Below, one piece after another: positions 6,948-15,959 of a stretch of DNA of 64,000 nt. Where the stretch lies: NCBI GenBank assembly GCA_934512105.1, contig CAKSWQ010000003.1, positions 8,907 to 72,906 on the forward strand. The letters run 5' to 3'. The notes beneath the pieces were generated by a model. It made no database searches, had not been told where the DNA came from, and was given only the letters and a program-made list of their open reading frames with translations. The DNA comes from an uncultured Faecalibacterium sp. Its GTDB lineage: Bacteria; Bacillota; Clostridia; Oscillospirales; Ruminococcaceae. Each line of letters starts with the position of its first letter. The stretch's first letter is position 1. A program made the position numbers and the translations under genes.

Positions 6948-8351
6948 ATGGCATCTATTCTCAGGCGCGGAGATTCCTACTCCGTTCGTTTCAAATACAA
7001 AGACCATGCTGGCCGGATCTGTGAAGGCTGGGAGAGCTTCAAAACCAAGAAGGAAGCGCAAGACCGCAAGATCTCAGTAGAAAAAGAGCTGCTCGACGGC
7101 ACGTTCCTCATTCCTGACGCAATGACAGTGGAGGAAATGCTGTACAAGTGGCTCCCCATCCAGTCAAGCAAGCACAAGTGGGCACCCAAAACCTACACCC
7201 ACACGGTAGCCATGATCCAGAATCTTGTCGTGCCTTACCTCGGCAAGAAGCAGATTCAGAAGGTTCAGACGTATGACCTTGAACAGTTCTACGCCACTTT
7301 GAGCCGGACACCGCGCGGACTGTATAAGCAGGGTGTCAAGCAAACGCTCACCGACAAACAGAAGCGGCAGTTTCTGACGGGTGCTTCCATCCGGGAAGTC
7401 CATGCCATGCTCAAGACTGCTTTTTCCTATGCCGTTGAGTGGGGTCTGCTCCTCAAGTCACCGATTCCGAGAGAAGCCCCGAAATCGACCTCGGAAGAAC
7501 GTGCCATCTGGGACGAAAAGACCATGCTTGCTGCGTTGCAGACCATGACCGACCCCACGCTCCACCTTGCTGTTCATCTGAGCATGATCCTCTCGCTGCG
7601 TGTCGGAGAGATCCTTGGCTTGCAGCCGGGAGACATCGACTTCGATGCAGCGGATGGACGCGGAACCATCACGGTCGGCAGGAGCTTGCAGCGTACCGAA
7701 AAGGCTGCACTGGAAAAGACCGACCCGAACCAGATCTACCACATCTTCCCCGACCAGCGTGAGGGCAGCAGCTCCGCACTGGTGCTGAAGAAGCCGAAAA
7801 CCAAGAAATCCAGCCGTACCCTTTATCTGACGAGACCCTTGAAGGAAGAGTTGCTGGCTTGGCTGGAAAAGCTCCGGCAGGACGAGCTTGCCATGGATGG
7901 CAGGTATCGCAACTGCGGTCAGTTGTTCCGTCTGCCGAACGGCTTACCTGTTGCACCGGAAGCCCTTTCTAAATGGTACCGTGCATGGCGCGCGGAGCAC
8001 TCGGAGTTTGAAAAGATCGTATTCCACGGTCTGCGCCACTCCAGTGCCACTTACCAGTTGATCGAATCCGGCGGCAACATCAAGGCCGTGCAGGGCAATA
8101 CAGGCCATGCGACCACCGGCATCCTGATGGACACCTACGCCCACACGCAGGACAAGCCCCGGTTGGAGCTGGCTGAGAAGCTGGAAGCAGACTTCTATTC
8201 GCAGGACATCGGCTCCCCCAAATCCGGCTCTGTGCCGGTAAAAGAAAATCTGCCGGACAGCATCCAGATCACCCCGGAAGGGATGCTGAAAGTTGTCCGG
8301 CAGATGAACCCCGAGCAGCGGCGTGAGTTTACCCGCCTGCTGTTCGCCTGA
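6948..8351 (+). CDS. Site-specific tyrosine recombinase (integrase)
   Basis: A 467-residue phage/ICE-type integrase. Residues 1-60 form an arm-binding domain (SYSVRFKYKDHAGRI). About 60-180 is the SAM-like core-binding domain, somewhat lengthened. The catalytic domain shows R218 (LRVGEILGL), H360-x-x-R363 (HGLRHSSATY), the later H (GHATTGILMDTYAH) and Tyr397. The start at 6948 follows GGAGGGAAC. It catalyses integration and excision of the element. Its 3' end lies 155 bp from the 3' end of a tRNA-Lys gene, the usual target of this family. The C-terminus after residue 410 is an extra tail. Confidence 0.93.
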   Translation: MASILRRGDSYSVRFKYKDHAGRICEGWESFKTKKEAQDRKISVEKELLDGTFLIPDAMTVEEMLYKWLPIQSSKHKWAPKTYTHTVAMIQNLVVPYLGKKQIQKVQTYDLEQFYATLSRTPRGLYKQGVKQTLTDKQKRQFLTGASIREVHAMLKTAFSYAVEWGLLLKSPIPREAPKSTSEERAIWDEKTMLAALQTMTDPTLHLAVHLSMILSLRVGEILGLQPGDIDFDAADGRGTITVGRSLQRTEKAALEKTDPNQIYHIFPDQREGSSSALVLKKPKTKKSSRTLYLTRPLKEELLAWLEKLRQDELAMDGRYRNCGQLFRLPNGLPVAPEALSKWYRAWRAEHSEFEKIVFHGLRHSSATYQLIESGGNIKAVQGNTGHATTGILMDTYAHTQDKPRLELAEKLEADFYSQDIGSPKSGSVPVKENLPDSIQITPEGMLKVVRQMNPEQRREFTRLLFA

Positions 8352-8423
8352 AAAAAGTATGGAAAAAACGCTCACGATGCACAGAATGCAGACAATGCAA
8401 GGAAAAACACGGCTTTCCCGCCG

Positions 8424-8451
8424 GTGTGCAAAAAGTGTGCAAAAGTGTGCA
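8424..8451. repeat. Three phased GTGTGCA direct repeats next to the attachment site
   Basis: GTGTGCA occurs at 8424-8430, 8435-8441 and 8445-8451, spaced 11 and 10 bases, so all face the same side of the helix. It lies between integrase and tRNA-Lys and could be arm-type integrase or excisionase binding sites. Confidence 0.45.
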
Positions 8452-8467
8452 GAGCCCCAGAAAAAGG

Positions 8468-8506
8468 AAAATCCCACGAGGAATCTTACGATTCTTCGTG
8501 GGATTT
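8468..8506 (-). terminator. Rho-independent terminator of tRNA-Lys
   Basis: AAAATCCCACGA and TCGTGGGATTTT form a long, nearly perfect stem with a TTAC loop directly beyond the tRNA CCA end. On the minus strand it is followed by a T-rich tail. Confidence 0.7.
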
Positions 8507-8582
8507 TGGTGCGCTCGAGGGAACTCGAATCCCTGGCCCTCTGATTAAAAGTCAGATGCTCTACCGGCTGAGCTACGAGCGC
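8507..8582 (-). tRNA. tRNA-Lys (anticodon TTT)
   Basis: On the minus strand the gene starts GCGCTCG and ends CGAGCGCACCA, giving a 7-bp acceptor stem and an encoded CCA. The anticodon loop CTTTTAA reads TTT. The D-loop (AGCTCAGCCGGTAGAGC) and T-arm (GGTTCGAGT-type, here GGATTCGAGTTCC) are normal. It is the presumed integration target of the element to its left (lower coordinates). Confidence 0.95.
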
Positions 8583-8685
8583 ATATTCCGCAGTAAAACA
8601 ATACTGCCGAATAATATTACCACAATTGGCTGCAAAAAGCAAGAGCAGCGCTCAAAAAAGCAGAAATTTCAGTATAATACAAAAA

Positions 8686-9312
8686 TCACTCAAAAAAGCT
8701 CTGCGCCCGGCGCTGCAGCAGCTCCACCAGCAGGCCGGTATAGATGCTGACCATCGAGGGCGTCTCGCCCAGTTCCATGGCCTTGCGCTGGGGCAGGTCG
8801 GCTAAGCGTCCCTTGTACAGGCACTTCAGCTGGGGCAGCTGGGCGTAGTCGTTGGGGTGCATCAGGGTGCTGTCCTTGGGCAGCGCCAGTGCGCCGCTCT
8901 TTTCCAACACTTCGCTGACGAATTGGGAGCAGAAATAATGGTGGCGGCGCCGCCAGCGGATATGCAGCCCGCACAAGATCAGCCCCAGCGTGTTGAAGCT
9001 GTACTCCTCGCTGTGGCGCATGAACTCCTCGGCACGGTGCAGGGCACGGAAATAGGCCTCGTCGGATACCTCCAGCGCGTACAGCGCACAGGGGGCGTTG
9101 TCCCGCAGACGGAAAACACCCTTGTTCAGGTATTCCTTGCTGGGACCTGCCGGGAACATGGTGTAGCCGTTTTTGCGGGTGGAGCTGTACAGGCAGTTCA
9201 GCTTTGCATCAAACGCCATGGAGGCGTGGGTATAGCTGGCTCCGGTGGCGGCATAGACCAGTTTGGACAGCAGCGTGCCGGAGCGGGTGAGCAGAATGTA
9301 GATGGTTTTCAT
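8686..9312 (-). CDS. Permuted papain-like (NlpC/P60-superfamily, YiiX-type) protein
   Basis: A 208-residue protein. Near the start TRSGTLLSKLVYAATGASYTHASM offers a conserved His (YTHAS), and the block HYFCSQFVSEVLEKSG carries a Cys in the CxxFV context typical of permuted papain-fold hydrolases. These act on amide or acyl bonds, and the physiological substrate of this group is generally not known. No signal peptide is seen, so it is probably cytoplasmic. The start at 9312 (MKTIYILLT) has AAGGGA upstream; the longer TTG start at 9342 is weaker. It is a single-gene unit. Confidence 0.6.
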   Translation of the reverse strand: MKTIYILLTRSGTLLSKLVYAATGASYTHASMAFDAKLNCLYSSTRKNGYTMFPAGPSKEYLNKGVFRLRDNAPCALYALEVSDEAYFRALHRAEEFMRHSEEYSFNTLGLILCGLHIRWRRRHHYFCSQFVSEVLEKSGALALPKDSTLMHPNDYAQLPQLKCLYKGRLADLPQRKAMELGETPSMVSIYTGLLVELLQRRAQSFFE

Positions 9313-9571
9313 GGCAGTTTCCCTTATGTCAGCCCCCGGCAAAGGGGGAAAAGTATCATCTATATACGGAACAAGTATAGCATAAGTAAAGTTCCTTTAC
9401 CACTAAAACGTTTCTTCTGACCAAAATATTGCAAAAAAGGGCAAAAACAGCAGCCCAAAGCTGTTTTCAGGGCTCTGGGCTGCTGTTTCTCACAAGTTTT
9501 TCAAGCCGTCAGCGGCACCTTACTACAGGGGCCGCTCTGTTTAGCCGTACAAAAATCGCTCTCCCCGGAAC

Positions 9572-9973
9572 TCAGTGCTTTGTCGCCGACCACCCGTGGC
9601 AGTACCGGAGCGACTCTCCCTCGTCCACAGTCCATGTGCCGGACTTGTATCCGCAGGAACCGCAGACCTGGTAATACGTAACATTCCGATGATAGATTTC
9701 GTCCGTCCCGTGGGGATAATGGATGCATTTCTCTTCATACGGTCCGGTCTCAAACGTCTCTTTTTTTTGGGTTACGCAAGGCATTTTCCCACAAGCGTCG
9801 CACTCACTGCTCCTGGCAGGAACCGGCTCTGCCTCCTCCAAGGCCTCCTCAGACGTGGAAGCCGCCGTTTCTTCCAAATGGTCATCGTCATAGCGTTCTG
9901 CATCCGCAAAGCCCACCAGGCAAAGGGTCAGGGCCAAAACCATGGCCAGCAGGATCGGGACGATCTTTTTCAT
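9572..9973 (-). CDS. Small secreted protein, unknown function
   Basis: A 133-residue protein with a clear signal peptide (KKIVPILLAMVLALTLCLVG, cleavage likely after GFADA). The mature part is acidic with a Thr/Ser/Glu-rich linker, then cysteines in CDACGKMPC, a C-x-HYPHG stretch and CGSCG. These pairs could bind a metal or form disulfides outside the cell. The promoter at 10038-10066 is strong, so it may be well expressed. No family is recognised. Confidence 0.7.
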   Translation of the reverse strand: MKKIVPILLAMVLALTLCLVGFADAERYDDDHLEETAASTSEEALEEAEPVPARSSECDACGKMPCVTQKKETFETGPYEEKCIHYPHGTDEIYHRNVTYYQVCGSCGYKSGTWTVDEGESLRYCHGWSATKH

Positions 9974-10037
9974 GGAAAAGCACTTCCTTTCTTTCGGTAC
10001 GTTGGTTTCTGTTTCTCGGAGAGTCCTCTCTAGCTTT

Positions 10038-10066
10038 ATTATATCATACCGCCATTATTTTTCCAA
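10038..10066 (-). promoter_or_regulatory. Promoter of the small secreted protein
   Basis: On the minus strand TTGGAA (10061-10066), a 17-bp spacer and a perfect TATAAT (10038-10043), 65 bp upstream of the start codon. Confidence 0.65.
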
Positions 10067-10325
10067 CTATCATCTTATTTTTTGTGCTTATTTACATTTT
10101 CTCAGTCTTGCGCCAAAGAGCTGCCTGCTGTGGTTTTTGCCCCGCCGGGGCCGGGGGTCCCACCTTGCATCCCGGTTTGTCAAGCTTTTATCAAAATGTC
10201 GGTTTTCTCCCTTCCCGCCTTATTTTTCATGGTCTGCATCCCTGCCGGGCTTCGTGAAATTACTTTATGCGGGAAAGCTTGTTTATGAAATTTGTTTCTT
10301 TTTTGCAAACAGAACCTTCCATTTA

Positions 10326-10353
10326 TTGCTTTTGGAAAGCTTTTGTGTATAAT
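10326..10353 (+). promoter_or_regulatory. Promoter of pckA
   Basis: TTGCTT (10326-10331), a 16-bp spacer and TATAAT (10348-10353), giving a leader of about 120 nt before pckA. The rest of 9974-10325 shows no gene. Confidence 0.6.
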
Positions 10354-10482
10354 GATAGACAGGAGAATTTGCATTGCATCGTTCTGTGCTGTCTCCCCCT
10401 ATGCGGTGTCCGTACCATAAATGGCGCTGCATCTCCTACACAGAGTTATGTAAGGATCAAACGAAAGTAGAGGTACGCAAAT

Positions 10483-12087
10483 ATGGCAAAGTTGGATCTT
10501 ACCAAGTATGGCATTACCGGCACGACTGAAGTCGTGCACAACCCCTCCTACGAGCAGCTGTTCGCCGAGGAGACCAAGCCCGAGCTGGAAGGCTATGAGA
10601 AGGGTCAGGTCAGCGAGCTGGGTGCTGTGAACGTGATGACCGGTATCTACACCGGCCGTTCTCCCAAGGATAAGTTCATCGTGATGGACGAGAACTCCAA
10701 GGACACCGTGTGGTGGACCAGCGATGAGTACAAGAACGACAACCACCCCGCTTCTCAGGAGGCTTGGAAGGCTGTCAAGGAGATCGCTCAGAAGGAGCTG
10801 TCCAACAAGCGCCTGTACGTCGTGGATGCTTTCTGCGGCGCCAACAAGGATACCCGCATGGCAGTGCGTTTCATCGTGGAAGTGGCCTGGCAGGCACACT
10901 TCGTCACCAATATGTTCATCCGTCCCACCGCTGAGGAGCTGGAGAACTTCGAGCCTGATTTCGTTGTTTACAACGCTTCCAAGGCTAAGGTCGAGAACTA
11001 CAAGGAGCTGGGCCTGAACTCCGAGACTGCTGTGCTGTTCAACATCACCAGCAAGGAGCAGGTCATCGTCAACACCTGGTACGGCGGCGAGATGAAGAAG
11101 GGCATGTTCTCCATGATGAACTACTTCCTGCCGCTGAAGGGCATGGCTTCCATGCACTGCTCTGCCAACACCGACCTGAACGGCGAGAACACCGCCATCT
11201 TCTTCGGTCTGTCCGGCACCGGCAAGACCACCCTGTCCACCGATCCCAAGCGTCTGCTGATCGGCGATGACGAGCACGGCTGGGACGACAACGGCGTGTT
11301 CAACTTCGAGGGCGGCTGCTACGCAAAGGTCATCAACCTGGATAAGGACTCCGAGCCCGATATCTACAACGCCATCAAGCGCAACGCTCTGCTGGAGAAC
11401 GTCACTCTGGATGCCGAGGGCCACATCGACTTCGCTGACAAGTCTGTCACCGAGAACACCCGTGTGTCCTACCCCATCAACCACATCCAGAACATCGTGC
11501 GTCCCGTTTCTTCTGCTCCCGCAGCAAAGAACGTGATCTTCCTGTCTGCTGACGCCTTCGGCGTTCTGCCCCCGGTCTCCATCCTGACCCCGGAGCAGAC
11601 CCAGTACTACTTCCTGTCCGGCTTTACCGCAAAGCTGGCAGGCACCGAGCGCGGCATCACCGAGCCCACCCCCACCTTCTCCGCTTGCTTCGGTCAGGCT
11701 TTCCTGGAGCTGCACCCCACCAAGTACGCTGAGGAGCTGGTCAAGAAGATGAAGGCCAGCGGCGCAAAGGCTTATCTGGTCAACACCGGCTGGAACGGCA
11801 CCGGCAAGCGCATCTCCATCAAGGATACCCGCGGCATCATCGACGCTATCCTGAGCGGTGCCATCAACGAGGCTCCCACCAAGAAGATCCCCTACTTCGA
11901 CTTTGAGGTCCCCACCGCTCTGCCCGGTGTTGACCCCGCCATCCTCGACCCCCGCGACACCTACGCAGATGCCGCTCAGTGGGAAGAGAAGGCAAAGGAT
12001 CTGGCCGGCCGCTTCGTGAAGAACTTCGCCAAGTACGAGGGCAACGAGCACGGCAAGGCTCTGGTCTCCGCAGGCCCCCAGCTGTAA
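10483..12087 (+). CDS. pckA: Phosphoenolpyruvate carboxykinase (ATP)
   Basis: A 534-residue cytoplasmic enzyme that interconverts oxaloacetate + ATP and PEP + CO2 + ADP. ATP-type signatures are clear: [15 protein letters not shown] near residue 55, the P-loop [13 protein letters not shown] near 240, [10 protein letters not shown] just after, and [11 protein letters not shown] near 435. Length is normal for the family. In saccharolytic anaerobes it often runs toward oxaloacetate, feeding the reductive branch and CO2 fixation. Codon use is strongly biased to C/G-ending codons with few rare codons, as in highly expressed genes. It is monocistronic, with its own promoter and a strong terminator. 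Confidence 0.97.
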   Translation: MAKLDLTKYGITGTTEVVHNPSYEQLFAEETKPELEGYEKGQVSELGAVNVMTGIYTGRSPKDKFIVMDENSKDTVWWTSDEYKNDNHPASQEAWKAVKEIAQKELSNKRLYVVDAFCGANKDTRMAVRFIVEVAWQAHFVTNMFIRPTAEELENFEPDFVVYNASKAKVENYKELGLNSETAVLFNITSKEQVIVNTWYGGEMKKGMFSMMNYFLPLKGMASMHCSANTDLNGENTAIFFGLSGTGKTTLSTDPKRLLIGDDEHGWDDNGVFNFEGGCYAKVINLDKDSEPDIYNAIKRNALLENVTLDAEGHIDFADKSVTENTRVSYPINHIQNIVRPVSSAPAAKNVIFLSADAFGVLPPVSILTPEQTQYYFLSGFTAKLAGTERGITEPTPTFSACFGQAFLELHPTKYAEELVKKMKASGAKAYLVNTGWNGTGKRISIKDTRGIIDAILSGAINEAPTKKIPYFDFEVPTALPGVDPAILDPRDTYADAAQWEEKAKDLAGRFVKNFAKYEGNEHGKALVSAGPQL

Positions 12088-12127
12088 GCTGAAGCCCGCA
12101 TTTTTCTTCTGAACTCCATATAAAATA

Positions 12128-12186
12128 AGCGCCCGCCCCGTGGTTCTGCTGGAACCATCGGGCGGGCGCTTTGTTGTTACGGAATC
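12128..12186. terminator. Terminator between pckA and trxA (both directions)
   Basis: AGCGCCCGCCC (12128-12138) pairs with GGGCGGGCGCT (12170-12180), with an inner TGGTTC/GGAACCA stem, and T-rich DNA follows on the plus side. It lies between convergent genes. Confidence 0.8.
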
Positions 12187-12188
12187 AT

Positions 12189-12497
12189 TCAGCCCAGCAG
12201 CTCCAGCACACCGGCCTTGGGGCGGGCACCCACGGCCTGACGCACCAGCTTGCCCTGCTCGAACACCAGCAGGGTGGGGATGCTCATCACCCCGAACTGT
12301 GCCGCCAAGTCCGGCTGCTCGTCCACGTTCACCTTGCCCACCTTTACATCGGTGCGCTCCTCGGCCACCTCGTCCACCACGGGGCTCAGCATCCGGCAGG
12401 GGCCGCACCAGCTGGCCCAGAAGTCCAGCAGAACCGGCTTTTCGCTGTGGAGCACTTCCTGTGCAAAGTTTTCCTTGGTAATGTTGATGACTGCCAT
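12189..12497 (-). CDS. trxA: Thioredoxin
   Basis: A 102-residue classical thioredoxin with the active site WASWCGPCRM (C31, C34) and the cis-Pro loop MSIPTLLVFEQG. It reduces protein disulfides, using electrons from thioredoxin reductase; a reductase-like gene lies at 35305-36162. The start at 12497 (MAVINITKENF) follows GGAGGGAAAC; the longer frame upstream is not needed for the fold. Single gene, convergent with pckA. Confidence 0.97.
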   Translation of the reverse strand: MAVINITKENFAQEVLHSEKPVLLDFWASWCGPCRMLSPVVDEVAEERTDVKVGKVNVDEQPDLAAQFGVMSIPTLLVFEQGKLVRQAVGARPKAGVLELLG

Positions 12498-12592
12498 ATT
12501 GTTTCCCTCCTGAATGGGTGTTGTGTTTTTACTGACAGCATCAGTATACCCCATACGCCGCCCGCTTTTCCGTGACCGGGTCACGCAGGCGC

Positions 12593-12632
12593 AAAAAAGC
12601 CCGGAGCAGGAAGAAAAAAGACTGCTCCGGGC
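12593..12632 (-). terminator. Terminator of the flavoprotein reductase gene
   Basis: GCCCGGAGCAG (12599-12609) and CTGCTCCGGGC (12622-12632) form an 11-bp stem followed on the minus strand by six T residues. Confidence 0.8.
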
Positions 12633-12665
12633 GGGGGATGGTTCAGCTATTGCAGGGGCGCGGCA

Positions 12666-14726
12666 TCAGATGCTCTGCATGGCATTCTTGCCTGCCACAT
12701 AGCCGTAGTACATGGCCATGGAGTGGCTCACGCCCTTCAGGCCGATGGGGTACTCGGTGGCAAAGCGGTTGCCCTGCACGTTGCCTGCCACATACAGACC
12801 GGGGATGACGTTGCGGTCGGCATCGAAGGTGTGGCAGTTCTCGTCGCTTTCCAGACCGCCGATGCACACCAGCAGCAGTGCGGTGGTGAACTTGTCGGCA
12901 TAGAAGGGGCCGTTCTCCAGTGCCCACATACGGGATGCGGGCTTGTGGAAGTCCTCATCGTAGCCGTCCTTGGCCAGCTGGTTGTAGCGCTGGATGGACT
13001 CCAGTGCAGTCTGCTGTGCAGCGGTGTCGTCCGGGTAGATCTTGGCGACCAGCTCTTCCAGCGTGTCGGCCTTGACAGCGCGGCCATCGGCTACGGCAGC
13101 TTCCAGCTGATAGGGGCTCTTGTAGTTGCGGTAGGTCGGGTTGTTCTTGGGGCCGTCTGCCTCGCTGGCGTAGTCCTCGTAGTAGCAGGCACCACCGTGG
13201 GCTGCCGGCATATAGGGCAGCTGCTCGGGCCAGTTGGCGTCAAAGATCTGCCAGCTCTCGCGGTTCTTCTGCAGCTCGACCTGATTTTCCAACTGCTGGC
13301 CGGGCAGATCCTCGTTCATGAAGCGCTTGCCGTTCATGTCCAGATTCAGGAAACCTGCATTGCCCATAACGCCGACGCCGCTCAGGTCTGCACCGCCGCC
13401 CATGTGATGGATCATGGGTGCGTGGCTCTGCTGCACCTGTGCACCAGCCCACATACCCAGCTGGATGCCATCGCCCTGATTGGTAAAGTTGCCCTCTACG
13501 TCCACATTAGTAAACAGGCACTGGATGTTGTTCTCGATGACCTCCGGGCAGAAATGCTGCAGCATTTTGGTGTTCTGGGAATAATCGCCGGTGGACAGGA
13601 TGACGCCCTTGGCAGCATTGCACTTGATGTACTCACCGGTAGCGGCATCGCGGGCATACAGACCTACGCAGCGGCCGTCCTCCATGATCAGCTTTTCCAC
13701 AAAGCAGCCATAGAAGGTGTCCACGTTGCCGGTATCCACAGCCTTCTGCATATTGGCATTGACGGTGACGGACTGGTTGGGCAAAAACTCTACAGAGGTG
13801 GGGTAGCAGGGGAAGCGCTCCTGCGTCCAGTCGTAGTGCTCGGGCAGCGGGTAGAAGATTGGAATCAGGAAGTTGTTTGCGTTTTCATCAGGGATGGCGC
13901 TGCGGGTGGTCTCGGCGTAGTACAGATCCGGATTTGCTTCTACCCACCAGTCAAAGGTCTCGCCGATGTTGTGCGCCCACTTGCTCATGATGGAGCGCTT
14001 GCAGCGGTAGGTGCTTTCCACCATGTGAGAATCAATGATCTCGTCGATCTGCTCGCGGGTCCATGTGTTGCGGCCCCACTTGGCCTGCACATTGCCGTTG
14101 ATGACGGCATACTCGCCGCTGCGGCACTGGGGGCCGTCAGCCTTTTCAAAGGCAGCCACCTTGCCGCCGTCCTCGGCGATGCTGCGCACGGCTGCCACAC
14201 CGGCAATGCCGCAGCCCACCACGGCCACATCCACATCCACCGTCTTGGTGACCTTGCTCTCGTCGATCTCGGGAGCCACGCCCAGCCAGTCGTTCTCCGA
14301 AGCAGCGGCGGCATTCCCGTCCTCGGTCTTTACGCCCATGGCCTGCTCGATGCAGCTGGCGGCAGCCTTTTTGACAGCGTTGGTGGTGACGGTAGCGCCG
14401 GAGATGTTGTCGATCTCGGCATTCTGGGCGGTCATCAGTGCCTCCTGCAGGGTGGGAGCAGCCACGCCGCCGATGCTCTCGGTCTCGTTGGAAGCGTCCA
14501 CCACCACATCGGTGATGGCGGTGGCGCTGAAGGTCATGGTGACCTTCACCTCACCGATGCCGGTGGCAGTGCCGGTGTAGGTGCCGGGGGTGTAAATCGC
14601 ATCACCGGAAGCGGCGGTGCTGGAAGAAGCTGCGGAGTTGCAGGCAGCCAGAGCGCCTGCGGTGACGCCGCTCATGGCGGCGGCTGCGGCAACTTTCAGA
14701 AAGCCCTTACGAGAGATCTTTTCCAT
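12666..14726 (-). CDS. Exported FMN/FAD-dependent fumarate reductase-like flavoprotein
   Basis: A 686-residue protein. It begins with a lipoprotein-type signal (SRKGFLK, hydrophobic core, LAAC lipobox). Then comes an FMN-binding domain with the flavinylation motif NISGATVTTNAV (about residues 110-125), where ApbE would attach FMN. From about residue 165 follows an FAD-binding fumarate-reductase-type domain (DVAVVGCGIAGVAAVRS, later GLYVAGNVQGNRFATEYP). This architecture reduces small unsaturated acids (fumarate, urocanate, cinnamate-like) at the outer membrane face as terminal electron acceptors. The exact acceptor cannot be told. It is divergent from a LysR regulator, its likely control. Confidence 0.85.
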   Translation of the reverse strand: MEKISRKGFLKVAAAAAMSGVTAGALAACNSAASSSTAASGDAIYTPGTYTGTATGIGEVKVTMTFSATAITDVVVDASNETESIGGVAAPTLQEALMTAQNAEIDNISGATVTTNAVKKAAASCIEQAMGVKTEDGNAAAASENDWLGVAPEIDESKVTKTVDVDVAVVGCGIAGVAAVRSIAEDGGKVAAFEKADGPQCRSGEYAVINGNVQAKWGRNTWTREQIDEIIDSHMVESTYRCKRSIMSKWAHNIGETFDWWVEANPDLYYAETTRSAIPDENANNFLIPIFYPLPEHYDWTQERFPCYPTSVEFLPNQSVTVNANMQKAVDTGNVDTFYGCFVEKLIMEDGRCVGLYARDAATGEYIKCNAAKGVILSTGDYSQNTKMLQHFCPEVIENNIQCLFTNVDVEGNFTNQGDGIQLGMWAGAQVQQSHAPMIHHMGGGADLSGVGVMGNAGFLNLDMNGKRFMNEDLPGQQLENQVELQKNRESWQIFDANWPEQLPYMPAAHGGACYYEDYASEADGPKNNPTYRNYKSPYQLEAAVADGRAVKADTLEELVAKIYPDDTAAQQTALESIQRYNQLAKDGYDEDFHKPASRMWALENGPFYADKFTTALLLVCIGGLESDENCHTFDADRNVIPGLYVAGNVQGNRFATEYPIGLKGVSHSMAMYYGYVAGKNAMQSI

Positions 14727-14854
14727 CTTGTTTCTCCTTTTTTATGTTCCTTCTTTTTCGTGTGTGCGGGATTTTTTGTCCCTGCCCTCAGATAGTATAA
14801 AATATAACGAACCAAAAGAGAAACAAAAGATTTTTGCAAGCGTGATAAAAAACG

Positions 14855-14883
14855 TTTATAACTTCGGCGTTCTATGGTATACT
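14855..14883 (+). promoter_or_regulatory. Promoter with LysR-type palindrome in the divergent gap
   Basis: TTTATA (14855-14860), a 17-bp spacer and TATACT (14878-14883). The spacer holds ATAAC...GTTCTAT, a loose inverted repeat of the T-N11-A kind bound by LysR proteins. Confidence 0.4.
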
Positions 14884-14918
14884 GATGCTATAAACCAGAG
14901 AAGGGAGAAGCCCAAGCC

Positions 14919-15806
14919 ATGAACGACCACCAGCTGCTGTGTTTTTTGACCGTGCAGCGCACGCTGAACTTCACCGCCGCCGCAAAGGAGCTGTACTGCA
15001 CCCAGCCTGCACTCAGCTACCAGATCCGCACACTTGAAAAGGAGCTGGATCTGACCCTGTTCGAGCGCAGCACCACCCGGGTGGTGCTGACGGCGGCTGG
15101 CCGTGCCTTTGTGCCCCATGCAGAGCAGCTGTACCGGGGCATCCTGAACGCCCGCACCGTGCTGAAGGGCTTTTCCACCGGGCACACCCTTACCCTGCGC
15201 CTGCCGCCGGTGCTACTGCAACGCGACCCCATCTACCCGGTACTGATGGAGCAGCTGCACGCCGCGCTGCCCGGGTACGAGTTCCGGGTGGACACCGCCT
15301 CGCCGCGGATGAACGCCCATCTGATGCTCTGCACCGAGGCGGACGCCGCTGTAGTCCTGCCCTTCGGGGCGGCGCAGCCGGAGGTGGAGCGCACCCCCAT
15401 CATGCACAACACCTTTTATCTGGCGCTTGCGCCGGAACATCCGCTCTACCGCTGCGAGAGCCTGCAATTGGCCGACCTTGCGGGGCAGCGGGTATACTAC
15501 GAGCCGCTGTATCAGGAGATCGTGGATTATGCAAGTGTCCAGCCCGGAATGCCGTTTTCCACCATGGAATGGCGCAGCGTGGAAAACTATGCCCATGTCT
15601 ACACCGAGCTGCTGGCCGGGCGCGGGATGTTTTTGTTCCCCATGCGGTACCCCGCCTACCCGGCAGCGTGGTACCGGGAGGTACCTCTGTCCCTGCCGGA
15701 CACTGTTCTGCTGACTTTGCGGGACGACCCCCGCCCGGAGATCACCACCCTGCGCCGGGTGTTCACCGAGGTTTACGGGGAGCGGATCAAAGCGTTGCTT
15801 TCATAA
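14919..15806 (+). CDS. LysR-family transcriptional regulator
   Basis: A 295-residue protein. Residues 1-60 are the LysR winged helix (LLCFLTVQRTLNFTAAAKEL, QPALSYQIRTLEKELDLTLF). The rest is a periplasmic-binding-like effector domain (FYLALAPEHPLY and so on). Start at 14919 with AGAAGGGAGAAG upstream. It is divergent from the exported flavoprotein gene, so it probably activates that gene in response to the electron acceptor or a related acid. The effector is not identifiable from sequence. Confidence 0.92.
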   Translation: MNDHQLLCFLTVQRTLNFTAAAKELYCTQPALSYQIRTLEKELDLTLFERSTTRVVLTAAGRAFVPHAEQLYRGILNARTVLKGFSTGHTLTLRLPPVLLQRDPIYPVLMEQLHAALPGYEFRVDTASPRMNAHLMLCTEADAAVVLPFGAAQPEVERTPIMHNTFYLALAPEHPLYRCESLQLADLAGQRVYYEPLYQEIVDYASVQPGMPFSTMEWRSVENYAHVYTELLAGRGMFLFPMRYPAYPAAWYREVPLSLPDTVLLTLRDDPRPEITTLRRVFTEVYGERIKALLS

Positions 15807-15810
15807 CAAA

Positions 15811-15887
15811 AACGGAACGTCTGCGGGCGTTCCGTTTTTTCAGGACATAAAACAGCCGCTCCGGGCGCACCCGGAGCGGCTGTTTTT
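15811..15887. terminator. Tandem terminators after the LysR gene
   Basis: The first hairpin is AACGGAACG/CGTTCCGTT (15811-15836) plus TTTT. The second is ACAGCCGCTCCGGG/CCCGGAGCGGCTGT (15852-15883) plus TTTT. The second may also act on the opposite strand for gntP. Confidence 0.75.
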
Positions 15888-15959
15888 GAAGGAGGTAACG
15901 AGGTAAATGAATAAGGATCTCCCAACGCTTATCCCGGGGTGCAGGCCCCTGACAGGCAC

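Noticed and set aside
10399..12408. 669-codon open frame antisense to pckA
   Set aside because: It mirrors pckA codon for codon; long antisense frames follow from the strong C/G bias at third positions. No ribosome site or domain.
12723..14795. 690-codon open frame antisense to the flavoprotein gene
   Set aside because: Same artefact of codon bias; low-complexity Gly/Ala/His translation with no known fold.
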